Below are positions 1 to 5,275 of a stretch of DNA of 6,844 nt, piece after piece. The notes beneath the pieces are model-generated. The model had not been told where the DNA came from. It did not search any database and was given only the letters and a program-made list of their open reading frames with translations. The position numbers and the translations under genes are program-made. This DNA is from Methanosarcinales archaeon (GTDB taxonomy: Archaea; Halobacteriota; Methanosarcinia; Methanosarcinales; Methanogasteraceae): the NCBI GenBank assembly GCA_030594905.1, contig JAUVEF010000061.1, positions 1 through 6,844 on the forward strand, read 5' to 3'. Position 1 is the first letter of the stretch; each line of letters opens with the position of its first letter.

Positions 1-1
1 A

Positions 2-214
2 TCCGGCGTAATATGCTTTTATTTACTGGCTCCGACGACCGAAAGACCGGAGAATTTTTCATATTTGCTGCTGTTGTTGGCATTCTACATACAGAAACCA
101 ATTTACATGCAACTCGGGATGGATGTGGCTCATTTTAATTGGAAGGACTGGTTTTACATCGCTTTCATGACCCTGGTGCTCTGGTTTATCACGTGGACAC
201 TGCTACTAAATTAA
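2..214 (+). CDS. C-terminal part of an unrecognised integral membrane protein (5' end outside window)
   Basis: An open frame runs from the window edge (codons in phase with base 2) to TAA at 212-214, giving 70 residues of a protein whose start lies upstream. The visible part is strongly hydrophobic and aromatic. A leucine-rich segment around residues 20-33 and a Trp/Phe-rich segment around residues 48-68 look like two transmembrane helices, and the protein ends almost directly after the last one. I do not recognise the family. The stop codon lies one base before the ATG of the ApbE-like lipoprotein, so the two genes are almost certainly co-transcribed and may be translationally coupled. Because ApbE enzymes attach FMN to membrane redox proteins, a role in membrane electron transport is possible, but this is inference from context. 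It could equally be a transporter or another polytopic protein. Confidence 0.7.
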   Translation, partial: SGVICFYLLAPTTERPENFSYLLLLLAFYIQKPIYMQLGMDVAHFNWKDWFYIAFMTLVLWFITWTLLLN

Positions 215-215
215 A

Positions 216-1244
216 ATGGACAAAAGAATCATCCGGGTTGTTTTAATTCTTTCAATCGCACTGCTGGTATCCGGATGTGCAGAAATCCCATCTATGGGGC
301 ATGTAGAGCGTACACGGGTCGTGATGAACACCGACGTGGCCATCACGGTTATGCACCCGGATGTGCCAGAGGCAGAATCTGCCATCAACTGCGCTTTTGC
401 AGAGGTGTATGGAATCGAGCATCTGATGAGCCATACCACAAATGGCAGCGAGGTTGCAGAACTAAACGAAAACGGTTTTATCGTGAATGCATCTCCGGAA
501 CTATACTATGTCATCGGTAAATCCCACAAATGCTCAGAACTGAGCAACGGATCGTTTGATATCACGGTTTTGCCAGTCATAGACTTGTGGATGACCCGGA
601 TACGCGCCGGATCACCGCCAACCAGCGATGAGATCAACGAAACGCTGAAACTTGTGAATTATAAAAACATATCAATCGAAAATGATGGTATTTATTTCAG
701 TCATCAACCGATGGGCATAACGCTTGGCGGAGTTGCGAAGGGGTATGCCGTTGATCGAGCAATCGAGGTGTTGAGAGAGCATAATATACATCACGCGATC
801 GTGAATGCTGGTGGCGACATCCGGACGATCGGTTTTAAGACAGAAAACGATCCGTGGAGAGTTGCTCTACAAAATCCCGGCGACAAAACTGAGTATATCA
901 CCATTATTAACCTCCAAGACATGTCTGTTGCAACCAGCGGGAATTATGAGCGGTATTTCAACGAAGAGGCGCGGGCATCGCATATCATCGATCCAAAGAC
1001 CGGGTATGCTGCGGATGATCTGCTGAGCGCGACAATCATCGCCGAGAACGCGACCGACGCCGACGCGCTGGCAACTGCTGTGTTCGTGCTCGGAGAGATG
1101 GAGGGCATGGAGTTGATTGAGTCTCTGGATGGTGTCGAAGGGTTGATCATCACCAGTGATAAGCGAATTCTGCGATCGAGGGGATTTGGGGCGTTTGAGG
1201 AGTTCAGAGAGTTTGGGCAATCCGAACGCATTAATGTGGGGTAG
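216..1244 (+). CDS. apbE: ApbE-family FAD:protein FMN transferase, predicted lipoprotein
   Basis: This 342-residue protein should transfer FMN from FAD to a Thr or Ser of a target protein, as ApbE/Ftp enzymes do for subunits such as RnfG, RnfD or NqrC. A basic, hydrophobic signal segment (residues 1-20) ends in the lipobox LVSGC with Cys21, so it is probably lipid-anchored outside the membrane. Family motifs appear in order: MSHTTNGSEV (71-80), GSFDITVLPVIDLW (112-125), GGVAKGYAVD (171-180), NAGGDIR (197-203), SGNYERYF (241-248), HIIDPKTG (256-263) and DADALATA (281-288). By family knowledge, Asp283 and Thr287 of the last motif should help bind magnesium. Length is normal for the family and no key motif is missing. 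The ATG directly follows the upstream membrane gene's stop, with no separate ribosome site visible, which supports coupling. The target protein is not in this window. Confidence 0.93.
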   Translation: MDKRIIRVVLILSIALLVSGCAEIPSMGHVERTRVVMNTDVAITVMHPDVPEAESAINCAFAEVYGIEHLMSHTTNGSEVAELNENGFIVNASPELYYVIGKSHKCSELSNGSFDITVLPVIDLWMTRIRAGSPPTSDEINETLKLVNYKNISIENDGIYFSHQPMGITLGGVAKGYAVDRAIEVLREHNIHHAIVNAGGDIRTIGFKTENDPWRVALQNPGDKTEYITIINLQDMSVATSGNYERYFNEEARASHIIDPKTGYAADDLLSATIIAENATDADALATAVFVLGEMEGMELIESLDGVEGLIITSDKRILRSRGFGAFEEFREFGQSERINVG

Positions 1245-1416
1245 TTGGGTATCCGCAATCTGCGGTGCAACTTCTTGTCGCACATGACCGCCGCGATTAA
1301 TTAGAGTGATTGTGCCTTAACCGAAATCGCATGGCGCAGATCTATCCACCCATATATCCCGCACACATCACATCTGGCATCAGTCGGGATTGCAGCAGTT
1401 GCCGCTCCACAGCAGG
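1245..1416. other. Convergent intergenic gap, no gene seen
   Basis: These 172 bases separate two genes that end facing each other. I see no tRNA, no convincing ORF and no long T-tract. The only structure is a short perfect inverted repeat, CCGCA-ATC-TGCGG at 1253-1265, just after the ApbE stop. It has a 5-bp stem and is too weak to call a terminator with confidence. Confidence 0.5.
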
Positions 1417-2043
1417 TTAAACTTTCCTTACAACGATTGCCTCTGCGATCTGGAGATTCTTGTACACGAGCACATCCACCTTATGCTGCTTCACATGCGA
1501 AAACAGATCCACGCCCTCTGCACGCCATATCCATGTATAAAATCGACTCAGAAAGTTGAAAACGTCAAGCGGACCTTTGTCATTCTTCAAATGAAGCAGA
1601 CTAACCGTGCCGCCGGTTTTAACAACGCGGACTGCTTCTGTAAATGCAATCTCGGGTCCGTCGATGGTGTCCATGCCACAGGTGCAGAATACCGCATCAA
1701 ATGTCTCATCTCCAAAAGGCAACACTTGAACAGTTCCCTGAACCCGGTGGAGATTCTTATATTTTTTATTTCTGAAACTGTTGATATTCAACACGTTTCT
1801 GGAGATATCGATCCCCACAACCGTCCCGTTCTTCACCCGTTTCGCAAGCAGACCGGCATTTCTGCCAGTACCGGTTGTTAGATCGAGCACCAAGCCGGAA
1901 TCGCTGAGATTTGTCAGTTTTATCAGTTTCTTGCGAGAAAACTGTTTTGAACCAAGCCACAGCACATCATCGAGATCGTACAACAAAGCAAGACGGTTGT
2001 ATCGGTCCCGCGTCTTTTTAGTCTCGTCGCTATAATCAGGCAT
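1417..2043 (-). CDS. Class I SAM-dependent methyltransferase (UbiE/Methyltransf_11-like)
   Basis: A 208-residue Rossmann-fold methyltransferase. Motif I is LVLDLTTGTG (51-60). The acidic residue that binds the SAM ribose is probably Asp79, in VVGIDIS (75-81), and the post-motif region is LPFGDETFDAVFC (108-120). The N-terminus (YNRLALLYD, 15-23) resembles the helix preceding the core in UbiE-like enzymes. The substrate cannot be read from the sequence; small molecules, lipids, proteins or RNA are all possible. The ATG at 2043 has a good ribosome site, GGATGTGA (bases 2061-2054), 10 nt upstream. It lies only 18 bases after the TFE stop, so it is most likely the last gene of the PAN-TFE operon. 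The common methanogen neighbour of TFE would be a tRNA methyltransferase, but this short protein has no visible RNA-binding domain. Confidence 0.85.
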   Translation of the reverse strand: MPDYSDETKKTRDRYNRLALLYDLDDVLWLGSKQFSRKKLIKLTNLSDSGLVLDLTTGTGRNAGLLAKRVKNGTVVGIDISRNVLNINSFRNKKYKNLHRVQGTVQVLPFGDETFDAVFCTCGMDTIDGPEIAFTEAVRVVKTGGTVSLLHLKNDKGPLDVFNFLSRFYTWIWRAEGVDLFSHVKQHKVDVLVYKNLQIAEAIVVRKV

Positions 2044-2053
2044 TACTAAAAAA

Positions 2054-2061
2054 TCACATCC
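2054..2061 (-). promoter_or_regulatory. Shine-Dalgarno site of the methyltransferase gene
   Basis: On the minus strand the sequence reads GGATGTGA, directly after the TFE stop and 10 nt before the methyltransferase ATG. It matches the archaeal consensus GGAGGTGA except at one base and confirms the chosen start. Confidence 0.7.
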
Positions 2062-2565
2062 TTAACTTCTCAAAACAGAATCCATCTCAGAGATCCTCTC
2101 TATCAACCCGTGCGTCAGTTTTTCATTGTCCTGATGGACTAGCTCCTCGCCGCAGACCGGACAGATAAAATCAGTCTCGCTTGCAGTCTCAAAGACAAAT
2201 CTCGCACAGTTGTTGTTACATATATAAAACGTATTATCTAACTCAAATGTGAGGCGTTCTTTTATATTGTCGAGAAGTTTCTCAAATTCGATGTCCAGAC
2301 GATTCTCGACATTGTCCAGATGGATCGTCCAGTGGTATGTGAGCCAGCCAGTCTCCGGATTGCGCTCTCGCCGGTAGCTTGCCAGCCGATTCTCGTACAA
2401 CTTAAACAACGTCCTTCGGATGCCGTTTATATCTATATCGACATCTGCTGCAACCACTTCGTCAACAATCTCCCCTGGAGGCATTTTTTTGATGATATTT
2501 ACACCATCTGCTCCGATCAGTCGTACCAGATACTGGTTTACAATAGGATCGTTTGTATCGATCAA
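2062..2565 (-). CDS. tfe: Transcription factor E, alpha subunit (TFE)
   Basis: A 167-residue homologue of the eukaryotic TFIIE alpha N-terminus. TFE binds the RNA polymerase clamp and helps open promoter DNA. An N-terminal winged-helix domain (about 6-83) begins with the family-typical NDPIVNQYLVRLIG (5-18) and includes RRTLFKLYENR (50-60) and GWLTYHWTI (73-81). A helical linker (84-110) leads to a zinc ribbon with Cys116, Cys120, Cys135 and Cys138, the last two in CPVCGEE. The spacing of the first pair is C-x3-C. No ATG is available: an in-frame TAA lies seven codons upstream, and the first usable codon is TTG at 2565, preceded by GAGGGG with 7 nt spacing. The TTG start places the conserved NDP motif at the expected distance from the N-terminus. 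The gene lies 80 bases downstream of PAN and 18 bases upstream of a methyltransferase gene. Confidence 0.94.
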   Translation of the reverse strand: MIDTNDPIVNQYLVRLIGADGVNIIKKMPPGEIVDEVVAADVDIDINGIRRTLFKLYENRLASYRRERNPETGWLTYHWTIHLDNVENRLDIEFEKLLDNIKERLTFELDNTFYICNNNCARFVFETASETDFICPVCGEELVHQDNEKLTHGLIERISEMDSVLRS

Positions 2566-2594
2566 TCGACCGCCCCTCGTTGTTTAGCCATCAT
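2562..2594 (-). CDS. Possible 10-codon leader ORF overlapping the TFE start
   Basis: The minus strand holds ATG ATG GCT AAA CAA CGA GGG GCG GTC GAT TGA, encoding MMAKQRGAVD. It is preceded by AGGAGA (2606-2601) with 6 nt spacing, a better ribosome site and start codon than those of TFE itself. Its TGA overlaps the TTG start of TFE, and the TFE Shine-Dalgarno lies within it. It could be a leader peptide that couples translation to TFE, or the true N-terminus of TFE separated by one base through a sequence error or a -1 frameshift. A chance match is also possible. Function unknown. Confidence 0.35.
   Translation of the reverse strand: MMAKQRGAVD
2573..2578 (-). promoter_or_regulatory. Shine-Dalgarno supporting the TTG start of TFE
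   Basis: The minus strand reads GAGGGG, 7 nt before the TTG at 2565. As no ATG exists in the TFE frame between the upstream stop and the conserved N-terminal motif, this site decides the start. Confidence 0.6.
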
Positions 2595-2600
2595 TGTCAG

Positions 2601-2606
2601 TCTCCT
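2601..2606 (-). promoter_or_regulatory. Shine-Dalgarno of the small ORF ahead of TFE
   Basis: The minus strand reads AGGAGA, 6 nt before a double ATG. The site is strong by archaeal standards and lies in the 80-base gap between PAN and TFE. An A/T stretch, TAATTATAG, lies just upstream and could be a weak internal TATA element. Confidence 0.5.
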
Positions 2607-2645
2607 GTTACTATAATTAGGGTCTATCGCATCAAACACCGCAGG

Positions 2646-3878
2646 TCAAGCAAACATTCCTTCGGAGTGCATTTTTGGTTTGCTTACCGAAATTAGCGTG
2701 TCTTTGATCGCAGCTTCAAAATCCGTGCGATGCACCGCATCTTTCTCGCCGCGTACCGCACGCATCCCGGCTTCCATCACAATCGCCTTCAGATCGGCGC
2801 CGTTTGCATCATTGGTAAGCGATGCAAGATGATCCAGGTCAACATCGTCGGCAATGTTCATGTTTGCAGTATGAATGCGTAGAATCTGTGTACGCGCTTC
2901 AAGGTTCGGCATCGAGACATGAATTAATCGATCGAAACGTCCGGGACGGAGAAGTGCCGGATCGAGAATATCGGGTCGGTTGGTCGCTGCAAGAAGCCGC
3001 ACACCACCTCTCGGATCGAAGCCGTCCATTTCTGCGAGCAATTGCATAAGCGTGCGCTGAACCTCTCTGTCGCCTGAACCGGCATCTGTGAATCGTTTTG
3101 CCCCGATCGCGTCCAGCTCATCGATGAATATGATCGAAGGTGACTTCTTTCGAGCCATCTCAAAAACATCCCGCACTATGCGGGCGCCCTCCCCGATATA
3201 TTTCTGCACAAATTCAGACCCCACCACGCGGATGAATGTAGCATCAGTCTGTGTGGCAACTGCTTTTGCAAGAAGAGTTTTTCCAGTCCCCGGAGGTCCG
3301 AATAACAGCACGCCTTTAGGTGGTTCGATACCGATACGCTCGAATATTTCCGGTTTGGTAAGCGGAAGTTCCACAGCTTCCTTCAGCGACTCTATCTGCG
3401 TATGCAGCCCGCCAACCCGGTCATAGCCAATATCTGGCGATTCGATGACCTCCATGCCGCGCACTGCAGGATCGCGAACCATCGGGATCACAGAAACGAT
3501 AGAGAGGTGCTCCTTGTTGAGTGCTACCTGCACGCCGGGTTTGAGTTCACCCTCATTGATGAAATGTGAGATACCAACAATGAATTCAGGACCCGTACTC
3601 GACCGTACAATCGATCTACCATCCTCAAGAATCTCTACGAGTGTGCCAACCAACTGCGGCGTGGTTTTCAGCGTAGCCACCTCGCTTTCCAGTTTTCTGA
3701 CCTCGCGCTCGTATTTGATCCGCTGATCGTCAGCTTGCTGCTTCTCGCCCTCGATTCTCTGGTACTGGGTTCTGAGCAGATCGTTCTTCACTTCAAGCTG
3801 TTGCATACGGTCCACCACGTACTTTGAGAACTCTGTTGAATCCCGGTCCGCGTCGATATCAATTTCCGTATCTGGCAT
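2646..3878 (-). CDS. pan: Proteasome-activating nucleotidase PAN (AAA+ ATPase, Rpt homologue)
   Basis: A hexameric ATPase that unfolds proteins and threads them into the archaeal 20S proteasome. With the ATG at 3878 it has 410 residues, a normal PAN length. Domains in order: coiled coil (about 17-72), OB domain (about 74-138, opening with Pro74, likely the conserved cis-proline) and AAA+ core. Walker A is GPPGTGKT (194-201), pore loop 1 KYIGEG (226-231), Walker [12 protein letters not shown] (249-259), sensor 1 Asn300, and arginine fingers Arg311 and Arg314 in LRPGRFDR. The C-terminus is MFA, a Phe version of the HbYX motif that docks into the 20S ring. The frame stays open upstream to a TTG at 3959 and another ATG at 3929, but only the 3878 start fits the family and the promoter, which predicts a nearly leaderless mRNA. 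First gene of a likely PAN-TFE-methyltransferase operon. Confidence 0.96.
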   Translation of the reverse strand: MPDTEIDIDADRDSTEFSKYVVDRMQQLEVKNDLLRTQYQRIEGEKQQADDQRIKYEREVRKLESEVATLKTTPQLVGTLVEILEDGRSIVRSSTGPEFIVGISHFINEGELKPGVQVALNKEHLSIVSVIPMVRDPAVRGMEVIESPDIGYDRVGGLHTQIESLKEAVELPLTKPEIFERIGIEPPKGVLLFGPPGTGKTLLAKAVATQTDATFIRVVGSEFVQKYIGEGARIVRDVFEMARKKSPSIIFIDELDAIGAKRFTDAGSGDREVQRTLMQLLAEMDGFDPRGGVRLLAATNRPDILDPALLRPGRFDRLIHVSMPNLEARTQILRIHTANMNIADDVDLDHLASLTNDANGADLKAIVMEAGMRAVRGEKDAVHRTDFEAAIKDTLISVSKPKMHSEGMFA

Positions 3879-3906
3879 GGTTAAATCATTAAGCAGTCTG
3901 ATAGCA

Positions 3907-3914
3907 CATAAATC
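3907..3914 (-). promoter_or_regulatory. Candidate TATA box for PAN
   Basis: The minus strand reads GATTTATG. Its centre is about 31 nt before the PAN ATG at 3878, so transcription would begin about 5 nt upstream of that codon. This agrees with the lack of any Shine-Dalgarno there and suggests a leaderless or very short-leader mRNA. Confidence 0.45.
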
Positions 3915-3930
3915 TTTATGGGGCTTCATG

Positions 3931-3936
3931 TTATAA
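3931..3936 (+). promoter_or_regulatory. Candidate TATA box for MBF1
   Basis: TTATAA lies about 50 bases before the MBF1 start. A start site some 26 nt downstream (near 3960) would leave a leader of about 25 nt containing the GGAGG ribosome site. The element lies in the shared region between MBF1 and PAN, which are read in opposite directions. Confidence 0.4.
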
Positions 3937-3969
3937 CTTGATTTACGAGAGCAAAACAACGGAATATAT

Positions 3970-3974
3970 GGAGG
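3970..3974 (+). promoter_or_regulatory. Shine-Dalgarno of MBF1
   Basis: A full GGAGG lies 10 nt before the ATG at 3985 and 4 nt before an in-frame TTG at 3979. The ATG spacing is at the long end of normal and the TTG spacing is short, so the site favours the ATG without excluding the TTG. Confidence 0.65.
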
Positions 3975-3984
3975 CTAATTGCGT

Positions 3985-4428
3985 ATGCAATGTGAACTAT
4001 GTGGCACTGATATTCGTGGAGAACCGCGCAAGGTGATCATCGAGGGCACTGAACTGAGTGTCTGCACTGGTTGCGCACAGTACGGGCACGAGGTCAAGCA
4101 GGTACCCCGCACTAAACCTACTCCGATACCTCGCATGCAGAGTACCGGTACGAGAGGTCCGGCGCCCGGCATCACGTTTCGCGCGCCATCACGAAAGCGC
4201 CAGGATATGTTTGACCAGATGACCGATGAACTGGTTGATGGTTACGGCATGGCGATCCGGCGCGCCCGTGAGGCAAGCGGCATGACCCACGAAGATCTGG
4301 CACTGGAAATAAAAGAGAAATCATCACTGCTTAAAAAAATAGAACGGGAAGCAATCGTGCCTGAAGATAAGGTTCGCGGGAAACTTGAGCGCGCCCTTAA
4401 GATCACGCTCACCGAGAAACCTGAGTAG
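3985..4428 (+). CDS. mbf1: Archaeal multiprotein bridging factor 1 homologue (zinc ribbon + XRE-type HTH)
   Basis: A 147-residue DNA- or ribosome-binding regulator of the archaeal MBF1 family. The N-terminus begins MQCELCG and carries four cysteines (3, 6, 27, 30) in two C-x2-C pairs that should bind zinc. A Pro/Arg/Thr-rich linker (about 40-75) follows, then a Cro/C1-type helix-turn-helix (about 82-140) including YGMAIRRAREASGMTHEDLA and LLKKIERE. This layout is typical of archaeal MBF1. Eukaryotic MBF1 bridges TBP and activators, and archaeal members have been linked to the small ribosomal subunit; which role applies here cannot be told. The start is the ATG after GGAGG; a TTG two codons upstream is the alternative. 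It is divergent from PAN and ends 15 bases from the stop of the convergent flavoprotein gene, so those two transcripts probably overlap at their 3' ends. Confidence 0.92.
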   Translation: MQCELCGTDIRGEPRKVIIEGTELSVCTGCAQYGHEVKQVPRTKPTPIPRMQSTGTRGPAPGITFRAPSRKRQDMFDQMTDELVDGYGMAIRRAREASGMTHEDLALEIKEKSSLLKKIEREAIVPEDKVRGKLERALKITLTEKPE

Positions 4429-4443
4429 CATCGTCTTCAAACG

Positions 4444-5190
4444 TCATGTAGACATCAGGTCGGATACTGCGGGAAGTATATCTCGCGGATGCTTGAGCAA
4501 TGTGATTCCATCCATCTCACCAAGTTGCATGGTATTTCTCATATCCACAGCCCTCACCTTAATTTCGGCATAACCGCCCCGGATTGCGCTGTGTGGACAC
4601 GCTGCGACACATTCGCCACAACCGATGCAGCGCAGCAGGTCGATCTGAGTCTCAATTGCATGCTCTGGGCACTGGTTTGCTGGCATACAGATAGGACAGT
4701 TGTGCTGGGCACAGATCTCGCGGTCGATGGTGTAGGGCATCCTTGATAGAATCGTGCCCTCGATGTCCACCGGCACTATGTACACGGGGGTGTCGCCTTT
4801 GACTGCTTGTGCGACCGCGTTTGTCGGCAGAGAGTCTGCTATGCCGTGCACGATCTTTGCAACGGTGTTTGAGGTTGCCGGCATCACAAAAAGGGCATCA
4901 TACTTATTCAGAAGAAACCTGCCGACCTTAGGAGAACTCCGCCCTTGCTCGCTCTCCATAAATATCTCTTCGAGGTAGCCCCCACTTGCAACCGCCTTTA
5001 GCTCATCAAAGAGTCCGTACATCCGTAAAACCTCTTCTGCAGACTGCGATGCGAAAATAGTGATTCTGATCTGCGGAATATCTTTCTTTAATTTCTTAAA
5101 CGCATCATAACTCTCTGAGAGGTGGTGACCCGCGCCTGTGATCGCCCATGCAAGATTCAGGTGCATAGTGTTGGTTGTGCTGTGCGGCAT
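4444..5190 (-). CDS. Iron-sulfur flavoprotein, dihydromethanopterin reductase (acceptor)-like (DmrX/AfpA family)
   Basis: A 248-residue protein with an N-terminal flavoprotein domain (about 11-150) and a C-terminal ferredoxin-like domain. FMN-binding family motifs are AWAITGAGHHL (14-24) and MPATSNTVAKI (103-113). Cluster cysteines are Cys160, 165, 168 and 174 (C-x4-C-x2-C-x5-CP) and the classic Cys188, 191, 194 and 198 (C-x2-C-x2-C-x3-CP), suggesting two [4Fe-4S] clusters. Relatives include an archaeal dihydromethanopterin reductase from Methanosarcina mazei and the archaeoflavoprotein AfpA of Archaeoglobus. The likely role is electron transfer from ferredoxin through FMN, possibly keeping tetrahydromethanopterin reduced. 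The exact substrate is inferred from family only. The ATG at 5190 is used; the ATG at 5166 gives an N-terminus closer to relatives, and neither has a Shine-Dalgarno. It is divergent from the ATPase gene. Confidence 0.85.
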   Translation of the reverse strand: MPHSTTNTMHLNLAWAITGAGHHLSESYDAFKKLKKDIPQIRITIFASQSAEEVLRMYGLFDELKAVASGGYLEEIFMESEQGRSSPKVGRFLLNKYDALFVMPATSNTVAKIVHGIADSLPTNAVAQAVKGDTPVYIVPVDIEGTILSRMPYTIDREICAQHNCPICMPANQCPEHAIETQIDLLRCIGCGECVAACPHSAIRGGYAEIKVRAVDMRNTMQLGEMDGITLLKHPRDILPAVSDLMST

Positions 5191-5204
5191 TTAATGGTTG
5201 TTGC

Positions 5205-5226
5205 ATGAACCAATTATGAACCAATT
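5205..5226. repeat. Perfect 11-bp tandem direct repeat
   Basis: ATGAACCAATT occurs twice back to back (5205-5215 and 5216-5226) between two divergent promoters. It lies where transcription of the flavoprotein gene is predicted to begin, or just downstream of that point. The spacing of one helical turn makes it a candidate operator for a dimeric regulator, but a simple duplication is equally possible. Confidence 0.75.
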
Positions 5227-5238
5227 TGCCTGATGCCC

Positions 5239-5250
5239 GAAAGATTTATA
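5239..5250 (+). promoter_or_regulatory. BRE/TATA promoter of the ATPase gene, leaderless
   Basis: The plus strand reads CGAAAGATTTATA: a purine-rich BRE-like stretch followed by TTTATA at 5245-5250. The TATA centre is about 28 nt before the ATG at 5276, so the mRNA should start at or within a few bases of the start codon. No Shine-Dalgarno is present, which agrees. Confidence 0.65.
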
Positions 5251-5252
5251 CT
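5244..5252 (-). promoter_or_regulatory. Candidate TATA box for the flavoprotein gene
   Basis: On the minus strand the same A/T block reads GTATAAATC. Transcription would begin near 5222, inside the 11-bp tandem repeat, leaving a leader of about 32 nt to the ATG at 5190. The two divergent genes would then share one TATA element and could compete for TBP. Confidence 0.4.
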
Positions 5253-5275
5253 TTAGGAACACAAACATTAGGTTT

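Noticed and set aside
1253..1265. Perfect short inverted repeat CCGCA-ATC-TGCGG after the ApbE stop
   Set aside because: The stem is only 5 bp with a 3-base loop and no T-run follows, so it is not convincing as a terminator.
867..1283. Long open frames on the minus strand opposite ApbE (up to 138 codons)
   Set aside because: They lie antisense to a gene with all ApbE motifs, show no recognisable domain and lack a promoter or ribosome site.
1390..1881. 163-codon plus-strand frame opposite the methyltransferase
   Set aside because: It is a shadow of a gene with clear SAM-binding motifs; the protein is Cys/His-rich without a plausible motif pattern.
3879..3959. 27-residue N-terminal extension of PAN from a TTG at 3959
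   Set aside because: It has no family resemblance and no ribosome site, and it overlaps the candidate PAN promoter; the ATG at 3878 fits better.
4429..4443. Possible terminator between the convergent MBF1 and flavoprotein genes
   Set aside because: Only 15 bases separate the stops, with no hairpin or T-tract. Termination probably occurs inside the opposite gene.
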